A program made the position numbers and the translations under genes. From positions 62,001 through 126,000 of the forward strand of contig NZ_SMMA01000064.1 of the NCBI RefSeq assembly GCF_009711345.1: a DNA stretch of 64,000 nt. The letters are read 5' to 3'. Position 1 is the first letter of the stretch, and each line of letters starts with the position of its first letter. Shown here one piece after another: positions 63,353 through 64,000 of this stretch. Below the pieces are notes generated by a model, which saw only the letters and a list, made by a program, of their open reading frames with translations, ran no database searches and was not told where the DNA came from. Origin of the DNA: Pseudovibrio flavus. GTDB lineage: Bacteria > Pseudomonadota > Alphaproteobacteria > Rhizobiales > Stappiaceae.

Positions 63353-64000
63353 TTACCCGTTGGCGATGTACTGACCGCCATTAATGGTAAGCACAGAGCC
63401 GGTCATAAACGCTGCAGCGTCGGAGCAAAGGTAATTGACGAGGCCGGAGATCTCTTCCGCCTTGCCAAGCCGCCCGACCGGAATTTGGCCGATAATACCT
63501 TCCAACACCTTTTCGGGCACGGCTGCCACCATGTCGGTATCAATGTAACCCGGACAGATGCAGTTGACCGTAACGCCTTTGCGCGCATTTTCCTGCGCCA
63601 GCGCTTTGGTAAAGCCGATCACACCAGCTTTTGCGGCAGAATAGTTTGCCTGACCAAGCTGCCCCTTTTGACCATTGATAGAAGAAATGTTGACGATGCG
63701 GCCAAAACCTTGCGCCCGCATACCTTCAATAACCGGGCTGCACATGGTGAACATGGAATCGAGGTTTGTGCGCATCACCTGCGACCAATCCTCAAAGCTC
63801 ATTTTGTGAAACCAGCCATCGCGGGTAATACCGGCGTTGTTGACCAAAACACCGATTGCGCCGAGCTCTTCTTGCACCTGCGCAATGCCTAACTGGCAGG
63901 CTCGCTCGTCCGCAACATCCCACTTGTAAACGGAAATTCCGGTCTCGCTGCGAAAAGCTTCTGCCTTTTCCGTATTGCCTGCGTAAGTGGCAGCTACAGT
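63353..64000 (-). CDS. phaB: Acetoacetyl-CoA reductase, 5' end cut by the window edge
   Basis: PhaB reduces acetoacetyl-CoA to (R)-3-hydroxybutyryl-CoA with NADPH for PHB synthesis and also feeds the ethylmalonyl-CoA pathway. The frame is open to the window end, giving 215 residues that begin within the cofactor domain (VAATYAGNTEKAEAF, then KWDVADERACQ). Visible motifs are VLVNNAGITRD, INISSINGQKGQLGQANYSAAKAG with the catalytic Ser, Tyr and Lys, CICPGYIDTDMV and the ending LTINGGQYI of PhaB. About 25 N-terminal residues lie outside. phaA often precedes it. Confidence 0.93.
   Translation of the reverse strand, partial: TVAATYAGNTEKAEAFRSETGISVYKWDVADERACQLGIAQVQEELGAIGVLVNNAGITRDGWFHKMSFEDWSQVMRTNLDSMFTMCSPVIEGMRAQGFGRIVNISSINGQKGQLGQANYSAAKAGVIGFTKALAQENARKGVTVNCICPGYIDTDMVAAVPEKVLEGIIGQIPVGRLGKAEEISGLVNYLCSDAAAFMTGSVLTINGGQYIANG

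Noticed and set aside
1-64000. CRISPR arrays, insertion sequences, prophage or integrase genes
   Set aside because: I looked for repeat-spacer periodicity, transposase or integrase-like products and phage structural genes and saw none.

Overview
The window looks like chromosome from an alphaproteobacterium of the order Hyphomicrobiales (Rhizobiales), most like the Stappiaceae / Pseudovibrio group. That placement is my inference. It rests on the IalB-family protein, the crotonyl-CoA carboxylase/reductase plus ethylmalonyl-CoA mutase pair, PHB-cycle enzymes, an SOS box of the alphaproteobacterial GTTC-N7-GTTC type, CtrA-like TTAA-N7-TTAA sites and protein wording typical of that order. Base composition by eye is moderate (a little above 50% GC). 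The region is dense, ordinary core genome with about 60 protein genes and two tRNAs. I see no prophage, insertion sequence, CRISPR array or integrative element.

Layout. 1-6.9 kb: end of accA, a YafK-type L,D-transpeptidase lipoprotein, an ispG operon (ispG, a degenerate pyridoxal-kinase-like gene, a DUF429 gene), then 3-hydroxybutyrate dehydrogenase with a patatin. 7-10.6 kb: envelope genes (YkuD L,D-transpeptidase, anchored pentapeptide-repeat protein, two MipA/OmpV porin-like paralogues). 10.7-18.8 kb: L-serine dehydratase, a divergent MnmD / MnmC2-like pair (tRNA wobble uridine), YggT-YggU, a CnoX-LON-UPF0434 operon, a prolyl-tRNA editing protein, two identical tRNA-Gly(GCC) genes, YchJ and TfoX-N proteins. 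18.9-24.7 kb: the SOS mutagenesis cassette imuA-imuB-dnaE2 with a triple LexA half-site array. 24.8-30.3 kb: a FemAB-like acetyltransferase, a CAP lipoprotein and the proXWV glycine betaine importer. 30.3-34.9 kb: the divergent ccr / ecm pair of the ethylmalonyl-CoA pathway and an orphan solute-binding protein. 35-41.9 kb: SH3 protein, xthA, a quinone oxidoreductase, a TrmH methyltransferase, IalB, rlmN. 41.9-48.2 kb: a Zn/Cd P-type ATPase under a MerR-type promoter, folP-folK, a marR-MFS operon. 48.4-54.2 kb: typA, a sterol-desaturase-family protein, sodC, hisC-tyrA. 54.6-61.2 kb: metX-metW, a methyltransferase, a frameshifted gloB with a DUF985 cupin, argG, a hexose-6-phosphate mutarotase. 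61.3-64 kb: three small membrane proteins and phaB, cut by the window edge.

Themes. PhaB, HbdH, Ccr and Ecm act on the acetoacetyl-CoA / 3-hydroxybutyrate / crotonyl-CoA axis that joins PHB storage to C2 assimilation. A second theme is RNA maintenance (RlmN, MnmD/MnmC2, TrmH, ProX-like editing). A third is stress response (ImuABC, ExoIII, CnoX, SodC, betaine import, metal export). The items most worth following up are the active-site-less PdxY-like gene coupled to ispG, the 158-base out-of-frame imuA/imuB overlap with its three-half-site SOS operator, the plant-like CCxxE metal site of the P-type ATPase with a textbook MerR promoter but no MerR gene nearby, a 17-base word shared by two distant promoter regions, CtrA-like sites in front of envelope genes, and the one-base frameshift in gloB. 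I did not find a convincing wholly new multi-gene system.
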